A stretch of 64,000 nucleotides of DNA from the NCBI GenBank assembly GCA_037074765.1, contig JBAMDO010000382.1:1-64000 (forward strand). Reading direction: 5' to 3'. This stretch comes from Mansonella perstans (taxonomy: Eukaryota > Nematoda > Chromadorea > Rhabditida > Onchocercidae). The first letter of the stretch is position 1. Every line of letters starts with the position of its first letter. Positions 24,679 through 36,549 of this stretch are shown here, piece by piece. The translations under genes were made by a program, and so were the position numbers. Below the pieces are notes generated by a model. That model was not told the origin of the DNA. It made no database searches and saw nothing but the letters and a program-made list of their open reading frames with translations.

Positions 24679-27600
24679 AACAGAACTGAAATTGATTCTT
24701 TTTATCCGTAAACGAGTAAACCTGTCTTCAACATCGTTATTTTACAGAAATTTCTCATTCTCTCTCTATATATATGTAAAATCAGCTCGATAATTATCTC
24801 ATAGGATAAATAAAGTGTTTTAAGGGAAAATTTTTTTAAATATTTGGATGCTATCTGATCTCACAATTAAGTTCATTATCTGAATCAAATTTATCCTTAG
24901 TTACAAATCATAAAATAATTGATCTGTGTATGGCTTTCATATAACATAAAAAATTTATTATACGGTTTCGCATGAGGAAAGAAGCTTCTACCGCAAAAGC
25001 ACATATGAAAATATATCAGTCTGCTTTCTGAGATATAAAATAGCAAAAACGACGCATACCGGTGATCTCGGACAAAAAGAGAGTCCTTTAGCATTGTAGA
25101 TATCGTTTCCTTTTCGGCCAACAAGTAAAGCTCCGGATTGAAATAATGACACTGGGAATCGCCCTTCACGAAACCACCTATTTGCAAAATTTATCGTGAG
25201 AAATAATGGGAAATAATTTCATCTTTTATACTTAATCATGAATTTCGATATACTGTAATAATAATAGTAATATACTAGTATTATACTGTAAATATAATAA
25301 TAAAATACTGCAATAATAATATACTCTAATAATAATATACTGTAACACCGATGTACTGTAACGATAATATACTGTAATAATAATATGTAATAATGAAATA
25401 CTGTAATAATAATATACTGCAATAATAATATATTGTAAATAATAATATGTTGTAAATACCGTGTAACATCAGATAATAAAATCCAATTTGCACCAGAGAA
25501 TAAACATCCCAAATAAAGGATAACCATAATAATTTCAGTATTCATTGGAATGCGTAGAAGCTGAAAATAAAAAAGATTACAAAATTTGTGAGCATCACAG
25601 TTGGAAATGAAATCATCAGATACTACTATTCATTATAAACTAGCAGTAGTAATAATGTCTAAGCTTTAGAACTGAAACATACAAAACTTATGAGTGCAAG
25701 ATCTGTTATATTCTTACAATGCAAAGCAACTAAAGAACACATCTAATCTCCAGCATGACCATTTTACTTTCAGTGTTTTGCATCTTAATCCTTATAACTT
25801 AATTTACGTAGAATAATCTCATTACACTTACGTTGAATAATCTCATCCGGAATATACATGATATCTTAATCAGCTTTAATTAACAAACTTCAATTACTGC
25901 TTTTATAGTATTTTTTTATCTTCCATTCATGGATTCATCTCCATCTTTGCATTAATATGTTCTTTCATGCGTTTGGAGAAACAATTTTTCGAAACCAAAA
26001 GAAATCACAGAGAAACCTTACTAAACCTTACTTTGGAAAATGCCTCCATTGAAACTTTTGTTCGTTCTTCTATTACAGCTCCTACGACATCCTTCAAATC
26101 ATTCGAGAAAATTAAATCGAAGTGAATAATAATTTCAACTGCATATTCTTTAGCATACAAGAAAGTTCTTTAGCACACATTTATTATAAAATGGTCTCCT
26201 AGGCATAGTTCGTTAGCAAGCACTGACTGAACTGATTTAAATTTAGATAGGAAATCGTAATAAAGATATTAACGCCAAAGAAACATGCCATATCGGAATC
26301 GCTGAAATGAACATCCAGATTTTCCTTGATATTTGGATTTGTTAATAGTGACATAACATTGTCGCCGAGCCTTAATTGTGCTTCTTTTTTTGCTTTAACT
26401 TTCAGTTCTTTTGCTTTTTTTTGTGCTTCACTGCAATGAAGCAATTTAAAAAAACAAATCCTAAAGGGATTTGTTTTTTCACTATGCTAATATGAATTTT
26501 ATCTCAGCTCAGTTCATCAAATTTAAAAATTACAAACACAATATTGTATGTATGAATTTTTTTCACTATTTTATCTCAATTCAGCCTCAAGTAATTCTAC
26601 TGAAAATAGAATCAAAATATTCAAAGTAAGTTATCATATCTCCAAGTTCAATAATATCGAAGATTACTTGAACATTCTAGCAAGAACGAGAATGTTTGTG
26701 TGTATCTAATACTTCAAAAGTACCACTTCGAACTTTCAAAATTTTTCGATATTTCACAATGCCACAAATAACTTAACTTTTCTCGATGTTTTATTAAAGT
26801 CGTGATGAAATTAAAATTATAAGCTTACCATTTTTCATTCTTTACCAATGGACAGTATGGATTTTCCTCATCCAGCTCTTTCTCACAGAATGCTATTCCG
26901 AAGTGTTGAAGGTAATGCTGCAGGATATTCAATACATGCCACTAAAAAAACGAGGATCATAAGTTGACATAATTAATGACATATAAAAGTTTTTACAAAA
27001 TTTCAAGAGTCAAGAAAATATTCCCTATCAATCGAATGACAAAACAGTTTTCAATCCAAAGCACAAAAAAGCAAACCATAGAATAGTGCGCATCGAATTA
27101 CTTGTAATCAACAGAATCTCAAAATTCAAAAATTTCCATAAATTACAAACTTCCTCTTCTTACTCCATTTAAGAAGTAAAACATTAGACTAGCAAAAATA
27201 AACCTTCAGAGATTCTGGCACACTGAAATCGCGAATGAGCATAGCTGAGAAGTGCGAAAGTAATTTTGTAAATGTTGCCAGTCGTAAACCAGCATGTCCA
27301 AGATATGTTGGGAAATCTTTTTTTAAAGCTGGTAAATGATAGTCCTCATCAACAGTCCCTTCATCCTTAAATTATGATTTTGAAAATTTCCTAAATAATA
27401 CATTTAAATATTCTCCCATACTACTTAAAGAACTTTTGGAGTTCATTAATTAAAGGACTTAAAGGATTTCACATTAATACAAAAAAAGAAATGCTACGAG
27501 AAAAACTGTATATTTTCAATGTGAAATCAGAAAAATAATTGATGAGAAGAAACAAATACCACAGAAGCCTTTTTTTCTTGTTCACCATTGTCTATTCTGA

Positions 27601-28128
27601 TCTTCTTTTTACGAATCTTCGTTGAAGATGCTGACATTACAATTGCAGCTTCATCATCATGATCAAATTCACGAAGAATCTAAACCATAAACATACTTAT
27701 TATTAGACTTTCCAAGGACACTAATATGTGACACTAAAATCGATGTGTTTACTACCCGATTATTTTTTGGGCAGATGTTCCTCGAGGATATCAAGTATAA
27801 CAAATGGAAGAACAGTGAAAATAAATTTAAAATCAAAAATTTCTCACCTAAAAATACTTGACCATCATACAATCAATAAATAAACCAATAATCAATAAAT
27901 AAAATCAATAAATGAATGTTTACATATCAAATCTTCCCCATCTCAGTGACACTTGTCACAGTAAATTTAACTATACAATGGTTTTCAATCCTGGTATATC
28001 TTCAGGAACATAATAAATAAGTTTAAAACTTTCCTAACCTGTGATTGTGTATTACATACCGCGCAATAGAAAAAACCATCTACAGGATTAAAATCTGTTG
28101 AACCACAGTTATTGCAATATCCTACCAT
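19369..28128 (-). CDS. TAF1B: TAF1B-like RNA polymerase I initiation factor (Rrn7 family)
   Basis: TFIIB-like subunit of the Pol I promoter selectivity complex. Exons in order: 28128-28039, 27679-27560, 27365-27204, 26941-26829, 26430-26228, 26147-26032, 25560-25460, 25177-25060, 24557-24465, 24239-24007, 23722-23614, 23521-23406, 22926-22791, 22706-22592, 22458-22368, 22286-22190, 21939-21871, 21762-21678, 21468-21318, 21232-21085, 20695-20623, 20492-20409, 20323-20237, 19920-19828, 19723-19620, 19446-19369; phases close to 994 residues. The N-terminal zinc ribbon is YCNNCGSTDF then YCAVCN. Cyclin-fold signatures are LSDVTRWFREGRFP (residue about 300) and PTVDVKAVAIILFALKLMFG (about 455). 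After residue about 720 a C-terminal part of about 270 residues includes a basic stretch KRGRRRKS; human TAF1B is only about 590 long. Weak points: the donor at 26228 (a GTTAAT donor upstream is an alternative), a GC donor at 24464, and the weak donor at 21677. A longer N terminus is possible (see 28640-28891). Confidence 0.85.
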
Positions 28129-28639
28129 CTGAATGTACTTCGCCTGTCGTCGGTATATCTTTGTTTCACATTTGGATCATATTCGCAAATTAATCAAATT
28201 TGATTCAACGTATTTGGAACAAAAGATACGCGTAAAGTCTTCCTTAAATTCTAGCTAGGTCCTTAAATGACAAATTCAATAATTTAAATTAAAAAGTCCA
28301 TCATCCAATTAATCTGCATATCCAAATAATTTTCACCATCCAATAAGCTAGTAAACAGAGAGATACATAATTCTAGGTAATCGCATACGGTCAATTTCAT
28401 GTGCATTAAAATGTTAATAATATGATGATATTATATCAATTTATCGATTAAAACTATAAAACGGAGATGACGCAAACATAAATGATTTTGACCGATGTCC
28501 ACTATACAGATAAATAATACCAGCAATGGACTTGCTTACAATTGACAATCAAAGTAAACAAGTACAGATGATGAACAGTGCAAATAAAATAATATTGCAT
28601 TATTAATAATAATACAACAAGCGTGCAGTGCAAGAAAAC

Positions 28640-28891
28640 CTTGAATTCTACATTCCACATATCTGCAAAGCTATATCGATCTGAATATTTCTAGCTAATT
28701 AATTTTTTTATGTAAATATTAGTCCTTTATAATTATTACTCATCATTTTGAAATTCAAATACTGAATGAACATAATACCTAAGGGAATGATTGAAATTCT
28801 AAAAACTTACGACTTAACTGTGTTCGTTTTAAACGCACTGCAATTGTACCACAAGGCATGCAGTTACATCCTAAACCACATAATCTTCCCA
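28640..28891 (-). other. Candidate 5' exons of TAF1B (or a uORF leader)
   Basis: On the minus strand an acceptor GAATTTTAG ends at 28892. It is followed by an exon 28891-28811 with ATG at 28859-28857 and donor GTAAGT. A 23-base exon 28662-28640 follows an acceptor GCTTTGCAG. Joined to 28128-28039 they remain in frame and would add MPCGTIAVRLKRTQLS plus HMWNVEFK to the TAF1B N terminus. A 23-base exon is easy to find by chance. If it is skipped, the first exon is a leader carrying a short uORF. It would place the candidate spliced-leader site about 360 bp after the SGF29 stop. Confidence 0.35.
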
Positions 28892-29036
28892 CTAAAATTC
28901 AAAGAACATTTAATCCTGATGTGAGGAAAAAGAGCAGGAGGACTTGAAGAACCAAAAAAGTAAATAAAGGCCAAAAAACATCTCAACAATACGGCAGGAA
29001 AACAAAACAAAATTTTACAGCAAGTGAAAAAATCAT

Positions 29037-29165
29037 CTAAGGTAAGATTGAAATTTCACTTATAATAATCACCTAAGGTAAGATTGAAATTTCACTTGTA
29101 ACCACCTAAAATATAAGATTAAAATTTCACTTGTAATCCTAAGATAAGATTGAAATTTCACTTAA
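29037..29165. repeat. Short minisatellite, four copies
   Basis: Four copies of a core TAAGATTGAAATTTCACTT, with small changes, spaced 31-36 bp apart, between the SGF29 stop and the start of TAF1B. Confidence 0.7.
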
Positions 29166-29253
29166 AATTCCATTCAACGTTTATTTTTTCAGTAACATAT
29201 ACAAAACTATCCAGATTAAACTCAAGCCTTTTTTAATGATTCATTTAATTTAC

Positions 29254-31249
29254 TCATTTCTTTGTAGCGCGTCGCTTATATGTTTTTGGTACTTTATGAG
29301 TGAGAACGTAGCGTTGTGGGACTGGAAGAGGCGGTGAATAACCCTGCGGGAAAGCTGAATCCTCGAACGCTACCAAATAATCATCAACAGCTGCAACTGG
29401 TAATTGATCGATAACTCCCTGAAAAAAGACCACTATCTTGCGTGACATGGAAGAACAGGAATTTATATTTTTAAGATTGATTATTTATATTAGACAGAAG
29501 TTAGCTAATCAAACAAAGCTAACAGGAGAGGCTAAAATTCCGAACATTAATTATTAGGATTGCTTTTGTCGTATGCATAATTAATTAACAACATCCGACA
29601 TAATTCAGCTCCTTCATTCATGAACTTTCTCACAATTCTAAAACTTCAGTAATTACCTTGTAAAAGCAAGTTGTTTGGGGATAAAGTGCAAGCACGATAG
29701 CACCCACAGGAAACAATGCATGACTGTCACGCAAAGGATCTGCTCGCCATCGCGGTAACGGAATCATACGACTTCTTCGTACAATATATTTGGATTTTTG
29801 CTCATCATCAATATCTTTAACTTCATATTTCGAGGATGCAAAAACACTGGTCACCTCAGCAAGCATCCATATTCCATCGATGAATGCGGCCACTTCCATA
29901 CCGGTCTATAAAACTTTGCATTCCAGTAAACAGTTTGATTGACGTGATTTTCAAAAAAAAAAAAATTGATTAAAATTCTTTTATTGAAAAAGAACTTTTT
30001 TTGATCAGCAAAACCAAACCTTCAATGACATCGCTACAGGTGCTGAAATGGCACCAACCAATGCAGGTGGATGACTATCTGGAGGTCCAATCCAGAGCGG
30101 AGCAGTGCGAGCACTCTGCGATAACATTTGCATCAGCTCACCACGACCCACCAAACTACTACGTTGTAATTCATATTTCTTTTTGCGCAACTTTTCAATA
30201 TCCTCCAAAAGTTTCCTAACGCAAATTGCTTCTATCTCGCAGGCTTTTTTAGCTGAAAAAAAAGGCAGCAACATTTCAAATAATAAGTAAACTAAAACAG
30301 TAGCACCAAAAAAAAAAAAAAAAAGAACCGAATCCCGAAAAAATTACTTAATGAAATGCATATGATGAAATTAAATTGTGCAAGCGTCGTTCGATGAATA
30401 CAATGGAAAAAATGGTCTTTTGGCACTGTTTTTGCTAATTAAAATTATATCTAAAAAAGTTTTAAAAAAATGAATAGAAACATGCACAGAATAAAAATTT
30501 TAAAATTTCGAAAACAATTCTCGAAAATGTTGGCCATATATGCAAATCATTTAACACATACATCCATAAATAATGAATAAAATCTAATGAGTACCATTTT
30601 CGTAAAGATTCAGTACTCGACCTCGCAAAGGCCCATTTAATTTGCTTCCAATGCTAAGCTTATTCTTATCAACTAATTCTTGCAGGGCAGATAATGATTC
30701 ATTAACTTTCTTCTTCAGCGGGATTACTGACTTCATCTGTAACAAACTACAAATAGTCAAAAAGAACAAATAAATGTTCCTCTTCAAAATTATGGTCAAT
30801 TGAAAAACAGACTCATTTGATATAGGAAACAATAAATTCAAAATCTTTTCACTCAAAAATCTACAGTCTAATTGTGACTCATTCGCAATGCAGTTATTGA
30901 TCTGGTTATTGAGTTACTGAACTAATGAGCCCAAATAATCCATTCCATTCATAGAATCACCAAAACTACCCGATCATCTGATGTATGCTAGCAATTGCTA
31001 TATTTTTAATTTTTTTTTTAAAATTAAAACAAAAATATCTTATTTTAAAACTCCTTACATAAATTTTCTGTCACTCATTTATTGCTAACAATGCTAAAAT
31101 GTAGATGTTTAAACTGAATATTAAGAAAGCAATCATTCTGAATAGGAAATTGTTGAAATAACCTTTTTATGGATTTCCTGTAATGCGATTTGCAATTTCT
31201 GCTCATCTTTATCAAGCTCACTGTTGCGACGTCGGTTACTTCGACGCAT
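29254..31249 (-). CDS. SGF29: SAGA-associated factor 29
   Basis: Histone reader of the SAGA and ATAC acetyltransferase complexes; its tandem Tudor domain binds H3 tails methylated at lysine 4. Exons: 31249-31163, 30736-30595, 30252-30020, 29905-29657, 29418-29254; 291 residues (human 293). The N-terminal half is charged and coiled-coil-like (DEQKLQIALQEIHKK, then KACEIEAICVRKLLEDIEKL). A linker follows: TAPLWIGPPDSHPPALVGAI. The SGF29 C-terminal tandem Tudor is clear: GIWMLAEV, KYEVKDIDDE, RSRMIPLPRW, LALYPQTTCFYK, YLVAFED, GYSPPLPVPQRYV. It ends in a basic tail KTYKRRATKK. The start is the first ATG after the acceptor at 31284. Earlier codons in the same frame lie before that acceptor and are not translated in a trans-spliced message. 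It lies 107 bp behind MZT1 on the same strand. Confidence 0.95.
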
Positions 31250-31283
31250 CCTTTTGCTCTTAGTTGTTTTCTTTTTTAATTCC

Positions 31284-31292
31284 CTAAAATTT
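31284..31292 (-). promoter_or_regulatory. Candidate spliced-leader acceptor of SGF29
   Basis: On the minus strand CAAATTTTAG ends at 31284, 34 bases before the SGF29 ATG and 107 bases after the MZT1 stop. Short spacing, a U-rich spacer and no room for a promoter fit a downstream operon gene. Confidence 0.5.
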
Positions 31293-31390
31293 GAGATCGA
31301 AATTTCAAAATATGAGTTAATTAAAATAAAGCAATTAAAATCCATTAAATCCAGTAGCAACTAATGCAAACTTCAACCAGAAGAAAAAAA

Positions 31391-31761
31391 TTAGCGGACC
31401 TTTCCAGAATAACGAATTATAGCATCAATGAGACCTCGATGTGAAACACCTTTTTTCAGCAATTCCACACAAACTGAGAGCTGAGATGATGTCAAAGGAA
31501 CGTGAAGCAAAAGGGCTAAATTTTCAATCACTGAAAATTAGCAATTAACTAATTGACTAATTTTTCTTTTCTTTTAAGAAATTACTTTCCGAATTTTTTC
31601 TTTCTTCAATTAAAAAGTAGAAAACACAAGAGCATACAATATAAAAATACCAATGCATTAATTAAATTTTATGAAAATATATGAATGAATGACTTACATT
31701 CAATAGTTTCTTCTGATAACAACTGAATATTCTCTTTCGAGCTTGATTGCTGGAAATTCAT
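31391..31761 (-). CDS. MZT1: Mitotic-spindle organizing protein 1 (MOZART1)
   Basis: Small protein that binds the N termini of gamma-tubulin complex proteins and is needed to recruit and activate gamma-tubulin at microtubule organising centres. Exons 31761-31698 and 31530-31391 give 67 residues (human 82). The three-helix core aligns with MZT1: ETIELIENLALLL, LTSSQLSVCVELLKKGVS, LIDAIIR. The human pattern is LSICVRLCEQGINPEAL. Both splice sites are canonical. Upstream on the same strand, an open stretch (31996-31830, ATG at 31996) with a GTGGGT donor could splice in frame to an acceptor at 31768 and add about 57 residues (MTRILRSQSVIAALKSSQ...). The short form already has the family length, so it is preferred. 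Confidence 0.85.
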
Positions 31762-31769
31762 GAAAACCT

Positions 31770-33133
31770 TAACCCTTAAAAAAGATTCATCAGTTAGAAA
31801 GTTAGAAAGCGGAAATGTAAAATATTTTCACTGCATTGAAATCACCCACGCAAGCAATCAAGGTAACGTAAGAAAAACTGGCAGCATTAGCCAAGGAGCC
31901 TAGGAGCCTTGAATGGACCAAATCCTCAGACGCAAATTCCAACTGCGAGCTTTTTAACGCCGCAATAACACTTTGAGAGCGTAAAATCCTTGTCATAGAA
32001 AGAATCTTTTCTTCTGCTTACAGATATTCCAAAATAATATCTATATTTTATAAGCTAATAGAATTGTTTCCAAAAAAAAAAATTCGTAAATACCCGGCCA
32101 CTTTTTCCATTTCATTTCATTTATTCCAGAGTATTTTAGAAATTTTAGAAACAGCAAGATATTATCTGACTGAACAGATATATTCACACGATCACATGCA
32201 CCAATCAATTATCGCTTGAGGATTAAATTCAAAAATCAAAAATTCGTACAAATTTATCCGGATAATTATTGGATAAGTACAAATTCTAATCCGCTTGAAT
32301 GTACCGTAACAACCATGACTTCCCTACCGCATATCGCATTTAGTATACTCAGTTTCTTACACTTTCCTTCTCTCTTCTTCAGACAACACAGCAACGATAC
32401 TAGCATTTTAGAAAATTTTGAAAAATGCGACATTTTAAAAAATTGCCCATAAAAAAATTATTGAACATAAGCTTGTCGAAACTTTTAGTATTTTAGTATT
32501 TGTGTTAAAATTCGAAATCTATAGAACAAGTAATTCAGTGTGTGATAACAGATGATAACAAAATTCGAAATGCGTCAAGTAGATCAAGTAATTCAGTGTA
32601 TGATAAGGACGCAGTGACAACAAGTTTGATTCACACCAAAAATAAAAACTCTCAAACATTCATTCAAAGTGGCTGACGAATGATAGATGCTACGATAAAT
32701 ACACCTGAATTTGAGTTATGTTAACTTTATGTCAAGCAGATTAATTATGTCAACTATGTCAAGTTAATTATGTCAACCAGAGTGATTGCACTGGATTACT
32801 TTAACGATTAAATTTCGAGAAATTTCTATTCAAAAACAATAACAAAGTTAAGGTAATCTACAGGAGATAATTAACATCCATACCAAAACCATTAATATCG
32901 ACAAAACTAATTAGTGTTAAAACAATGACAGCAGATAATCAATTGCAGCAGACAATTAATTGTACAGCAGATGTACAATTAATATCGATAAAACTAATTA
33001 ATGCTTGAATCTTAAATATGATTTAACATTTGACATTACACATTCAGAATGTCCATTTACGGTCGGACAAAAGCTAAATTATCATTACTCTCTCAGAAAT
33101 GTCACGGAATGTCACAGAATGAAAATGATGTAT
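31770..33133. other. Gap between TSEN54 and MZT1
   Basis: Apart from the possible MZT1 leader exon at 31830-31996, no exon is seen. It contains short direct repeats such as AATTATGTCAA (32744-32780) and CAGCAGA/ACAATTAAT units (32925-33002). It is about 1.4 kb, large enough for a separate MZT1 promoter. Confidence 0.5.
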
Positions 33134-34099
33134 TTACAGACACACTGCTTGGTGGTCGATATTATAAAATACAATGGCAGCTTGTTGAACAATAGCTATT
33201 AGTAATCGCCCATCGTCAATCTTTGAACTTAGCCAATGTAAATCGGATATGGATGGAAATGGCGAATGAATGTTCAGGACCAATAATCGGTATATTGGTT
33301 TTGGTGAAAGATTACGACAAAAAGTACCATTCCCGGTATATACATCATAATCAATGGGTAAATGAATTGAATCTGAAGTATCGCTCGCAGGATTCTGTTC
33401 CAATATTTTGGTTCGCTCCTTACGATAATGTGACCAAGTAGGGACACGATTAGAGAACTGATCAAATCTTGGCCAATAATGAGGTCTTAGGAATTCCTTA
33501 AAATTTCTTTGCGCTTCACCACGATCAACCCAATTAATTGATTCGATGTTTGACGCAGGAAAATCATCGGATACACCAAATACTTCCACTAATTTTGGGT
33601 TATGGCGAAAATTCGTCAGTGTGATCTTCATCGACTTGATAGTAGGGAACTGATCCAGGAGACTAACCGGAAAGAGAAATTCCGATGCAAGCTCCAAGTC
33701 CTTATTATTTCTATCGTCTGAAGAAATTTCGAAAGCCTTGTAAGGTACGATGATATAGCCTGCACGTTTCAAGTGTGAGTAAACGAAAAACTTTTCAGGT
33801 GTTACTAGAAATGTCCCGAGTAATCGATAGCATTCTTGTACAGACAGCTGCATTCCATGATGAAGAACAACAGCTAAGCCAGTTTCGACCATCCAAACCA
33901 CTTCTTCCACAAAAAAATAATGACCATCTCTTCGCCTGATGCCCATTTTCATTTCACACGCATTTCGTAGCTGAAGTGCTTTAAAAATCTTTTCTTCAGC
34001 GTTATACTCGATCAGTGTAAGTTTCTGGCAACTTCGTCCACTATCCGATATATACTTGAAATGGGATATCATCGTGCCAGGTGTTGCTTTACAATCCAT
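33134..34099 (-). CDS. TSEN54: tRNA-splicing endonuclease subunit Sen54
   Basis: Structural subunit of the heterotetrameric endonuclease that cuts introns from pre-tRNAs, partnered with TSEN15 and the catalytic TSEN2 and TSEN34. Single open exon, 321 residues (human 526; nematode and yeast forms vary). The N-terminal conserved block is complete: GLAVVLHHGMQLSVQECYRL, then FFVYSHLKRAGYIIVPY (human VFSHLKRLGYVV). The C-terminal block is FDVYQ-like YDVYTGNGTF, then KPIYRLLVLNIHSPFPS, LLIAIVQQAAIVFYNI. A candidate acceptor CTATTCTAG ends 10 bases before the ATG, with an in-frame TAG in it, fixing the start. It is the only intronless gene among the recognised ones in this window. Confidence 0.92.
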   Translation of the reverse strand: MDCKATPGTMISHFKYISDSGRSCQKLTLIEYNAEEKIFKALQLRNACEMKMGIRRRDGHYFFVEEVVWMVETGLAVVLHHGMQLSVQECYRLLGTFLVTPEKFFVYSHLKRAGYIIVPYKAFEISSDDRNNKDLELASEFLFPVSLLDQFPTIKSMKITLTNFRHNPKLVEVFGVSDDFPASNIESINWVDRGEAQRNFKEFLRPHYWPRFDQFSNRVPTWSHYRKERTKILEQNPASDTSDSIHLPIDYDVYTGNGTFCRNLSPKPIYRLLVLNIHSPFPSISDLHWLSSKIDDGRLLIAIVQQAAIVFYNIDHQAVCL

Positions 34100-34109
34100 C
34101 AGCCTCCAC

Positions 34110-35600
34110 TAGAATAGAGAAATTATAGCATGAAAATCTCGCACATTTTCCAGTATTTTCGAATTCTTTTTAATCTGCGTATCACATTATTCACTTAGTC
34201 TTACTAACTTATCGTCAGTTGGTCAAAAAAAGAGGAAAAAAGAATGTGCTAATATCTCACAATAACCCCAATACCGTATACTGAAAAAAAGAAAATGATC
34301 GACAGAGATCATTTAACGGGCACATCGTTCTTCATCAACTCAATGATTGACAACAACAATGAATTTAATTTGTTTAATTTATTAAACAACATCTTCAATA
34401 GTCAGCAGAACAATATATGGTAAACAAATCATTTATTGATTGTTCGTTGTCACTTGAACTGGTAATATTAGCAAATTCAATTATCAAATTTCAAGAGTTT
34501 CAAAATTTCGAAACACATATATGCTCCAGAATTGCAGAAATTTTGTGTTATGTTTTCATTTTCGTTAACACAAACATGATCAAGTTTCAGTTCACACGAT
34601 CAACGCCGTTTAGCTATTTTAAATCACTACTGATCTGGCTATCGACGAGATATTCATAATTAGAACTTTACAAAAATTTAAATCAAATGAAAAAGGCTAA
34701 CATAAAGTTTAAATCTCCAATACTGATATCATGGAAAGTTTTTCTCAGCATATATATATTTAATTCAATTCGACTTTATTATATGCCAATGAATTCCTGA
34801 ATTATCTGAAAATAACCGGCAGAAAATAATCAGCAGAACACGAACAGATTCATACAGGACAAGAAACTCAAACATCGTTTTCTTTTTCAACTTCCTACTT
34901 TTGCATGTATCATTCACACTTATTGCTACAATCGTTAGATGTTGCTCTTGAATATTTTCTCAAGCATATTTCCTTTTATCGCTATTCACTTCTTTACTAA
35001 AAAGGAAAAAAAAATATTTAGTTATTGATTACCACGAGTGACCAATAAGTCACTATAGCGATCAACGACTAAACATTCTAGCAAAACAGCACTTTTCGTA
35101 TTACTAGAATTTATACTTCACAAATCCCAAAATCATTTAATTGTAATTCCCCGTCTTGACAATTAAGTTGCGCTTCTTCTCAATCCCAATCAATCCAGAA
35201 ACATTCTCTACGACCTCCCAAAATCCCACTCAAGTCCCTTAACAGTGTGAACCCTGACCTTTGTGGTTTTTAATGTGTTACGGAACAGTCTGAAAATGGA
35301 TTGTATCCAAAAAAGGATGCTATGAAAAAACAAGATCTCAGGAAGCTATCGAGTATTTGGGAATGACGTTCCCATGATTCTAAATGTGTAACTATAGTTT
35401 GTATTATTAAATATGATGCCATCAAAATGACCATCGAAATATTATCTTTCTATATCTTATGCAAATTACCACAAATTTTATTTGAATATAAAATGAATTA
35501 ATCACTGAGGAAAATTTATTTTTACCTAACGTTAATCAACTGATTGTGTCGTCCGGAACCACTAATTCCTTTTTCTTTTCTTCTAAAAGTTGCACTCCAA
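34110..35600. other. Intergenic between divergent TSEN54 and the arginine-rich gene
   Basis: No coding exon recognised on either strand. Probably holds promoters for both sides. Confidence 0.55.
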
Positions 35601-35619
35601 AAGTTTAATAAATTGTCAC

Positions 35620-36549
35620 ATGATGGATGGTGATATTTATTACGTTGGAAATTTGATCCTCAATGGTATGGGTGATGGACAATGGTCGCAATTTCTAAGC
35701 CTAATACCAATGGTAACAATACAGCTAAATTTGTCACCAAATAATAGCATAAATTTTTAATTGGATATTATCAATTTAATCCTTTACTTCTGGATCATTT
35801 CTTTGTATGTTTATTTTAATGTTTTATTATTCATTCCAAACTTTTTCTCTAAATGACAAATTCTATAATGTTCATGTTGTATCTTTCCCTCTCTCTCCCT
35901 CTTTCTCTGTCCTCTATATTAGTTTGTTGCTGTTTACTTCAATTAAAATTTCTCTAACTTTTCAAATTTTAATTTTAGGACTTTTTTTTCCAGCACCGAA
36001 GAATATTAGCACCGAATTTTGTAAGAATGCAAATTGAAGAAGTTGAAATTGTGCGAAATTCCTCAATTGCTCAACAACAAATTGGTGCAATTCCAATAAA
36101 TAATAGGATTAGTCGAAGATTAATGCAATTGGATGAGAGTGCTATTGGACCGTTACGTCGTAGTCGAAGTGAGCCGCAATTACGTGACGCTGAAGGACGT
36201 TTACAACGACGAACAGTTGCTGGTACTGTCAGAAGAAGAGTGTCAATGAGAAGATCTGTGTTTAGAATTAGTGTCAACTCACTAACTGCAGCTTCGTTGC
36301 AACAGAATGAACATAATAATGATGGCGCATCGAGGTAAGTATTGTTGTTTTGTTTTGTAAATTTGGAACATAAGACAGTATCAAAATAATTATTTAAATG
36401 TGTTAAGTTAAAAAAAAAAGTTTGAAATCTTACTGTGCTGCAGTCTTACTGTATCTTACTGTATTACAGTCTTACTGTACTACAATATCAATTTACAATA
36501 TTTAAGCATTGAAATTCATAATGAAATTATTTTTTTTTTCAGAGAATGA
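35620..36549 (+). CDS. Small arginine-rich protein, function unknown
   Basis: Not recognised. Exons 35620-35712, 35994-36334 and 36543-36549 join in phase to 146 residues. If the acceptor at 35993 receives a spliced leader instead, an internal ATG at 36027 gives 104 residues. The body is basic and low in aromatics: NRISRRLMQLDE, GPLRRSRSEPQLRDAEGRLQ, RRTVAGTVRRRVSMRRSVF. RSRSEP and RRVS are good basophilic-kinase-type sites. The last exon is only seven bases (A, GAA, TGA). AATAAA follows at 36596. The second exon from 36101 onward and the last exon are repeated at 37642-38088 by a tandem duplication, and both copies keep the frame and splice sites, which supports a real protein. Confidence 0.6.

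Noticed and set aside
24897..25187. 96-codon minus-strand ORF
   Set aside because: It is a shifted frame over a TAF1B exon; the frame reading RWFREGRFP is the conserved one.
25219..25545. 108-codon minus-strand ORF
   Set aside because: Only its first 34 codons are TAF1B exon; the rest is an ATA/TAT-rich intron.
27669..27872. 67-codon minus-strand ORF
   Set aside because: Lies in the intron between the first two TAF1B exons and has no splice-compatible phase.
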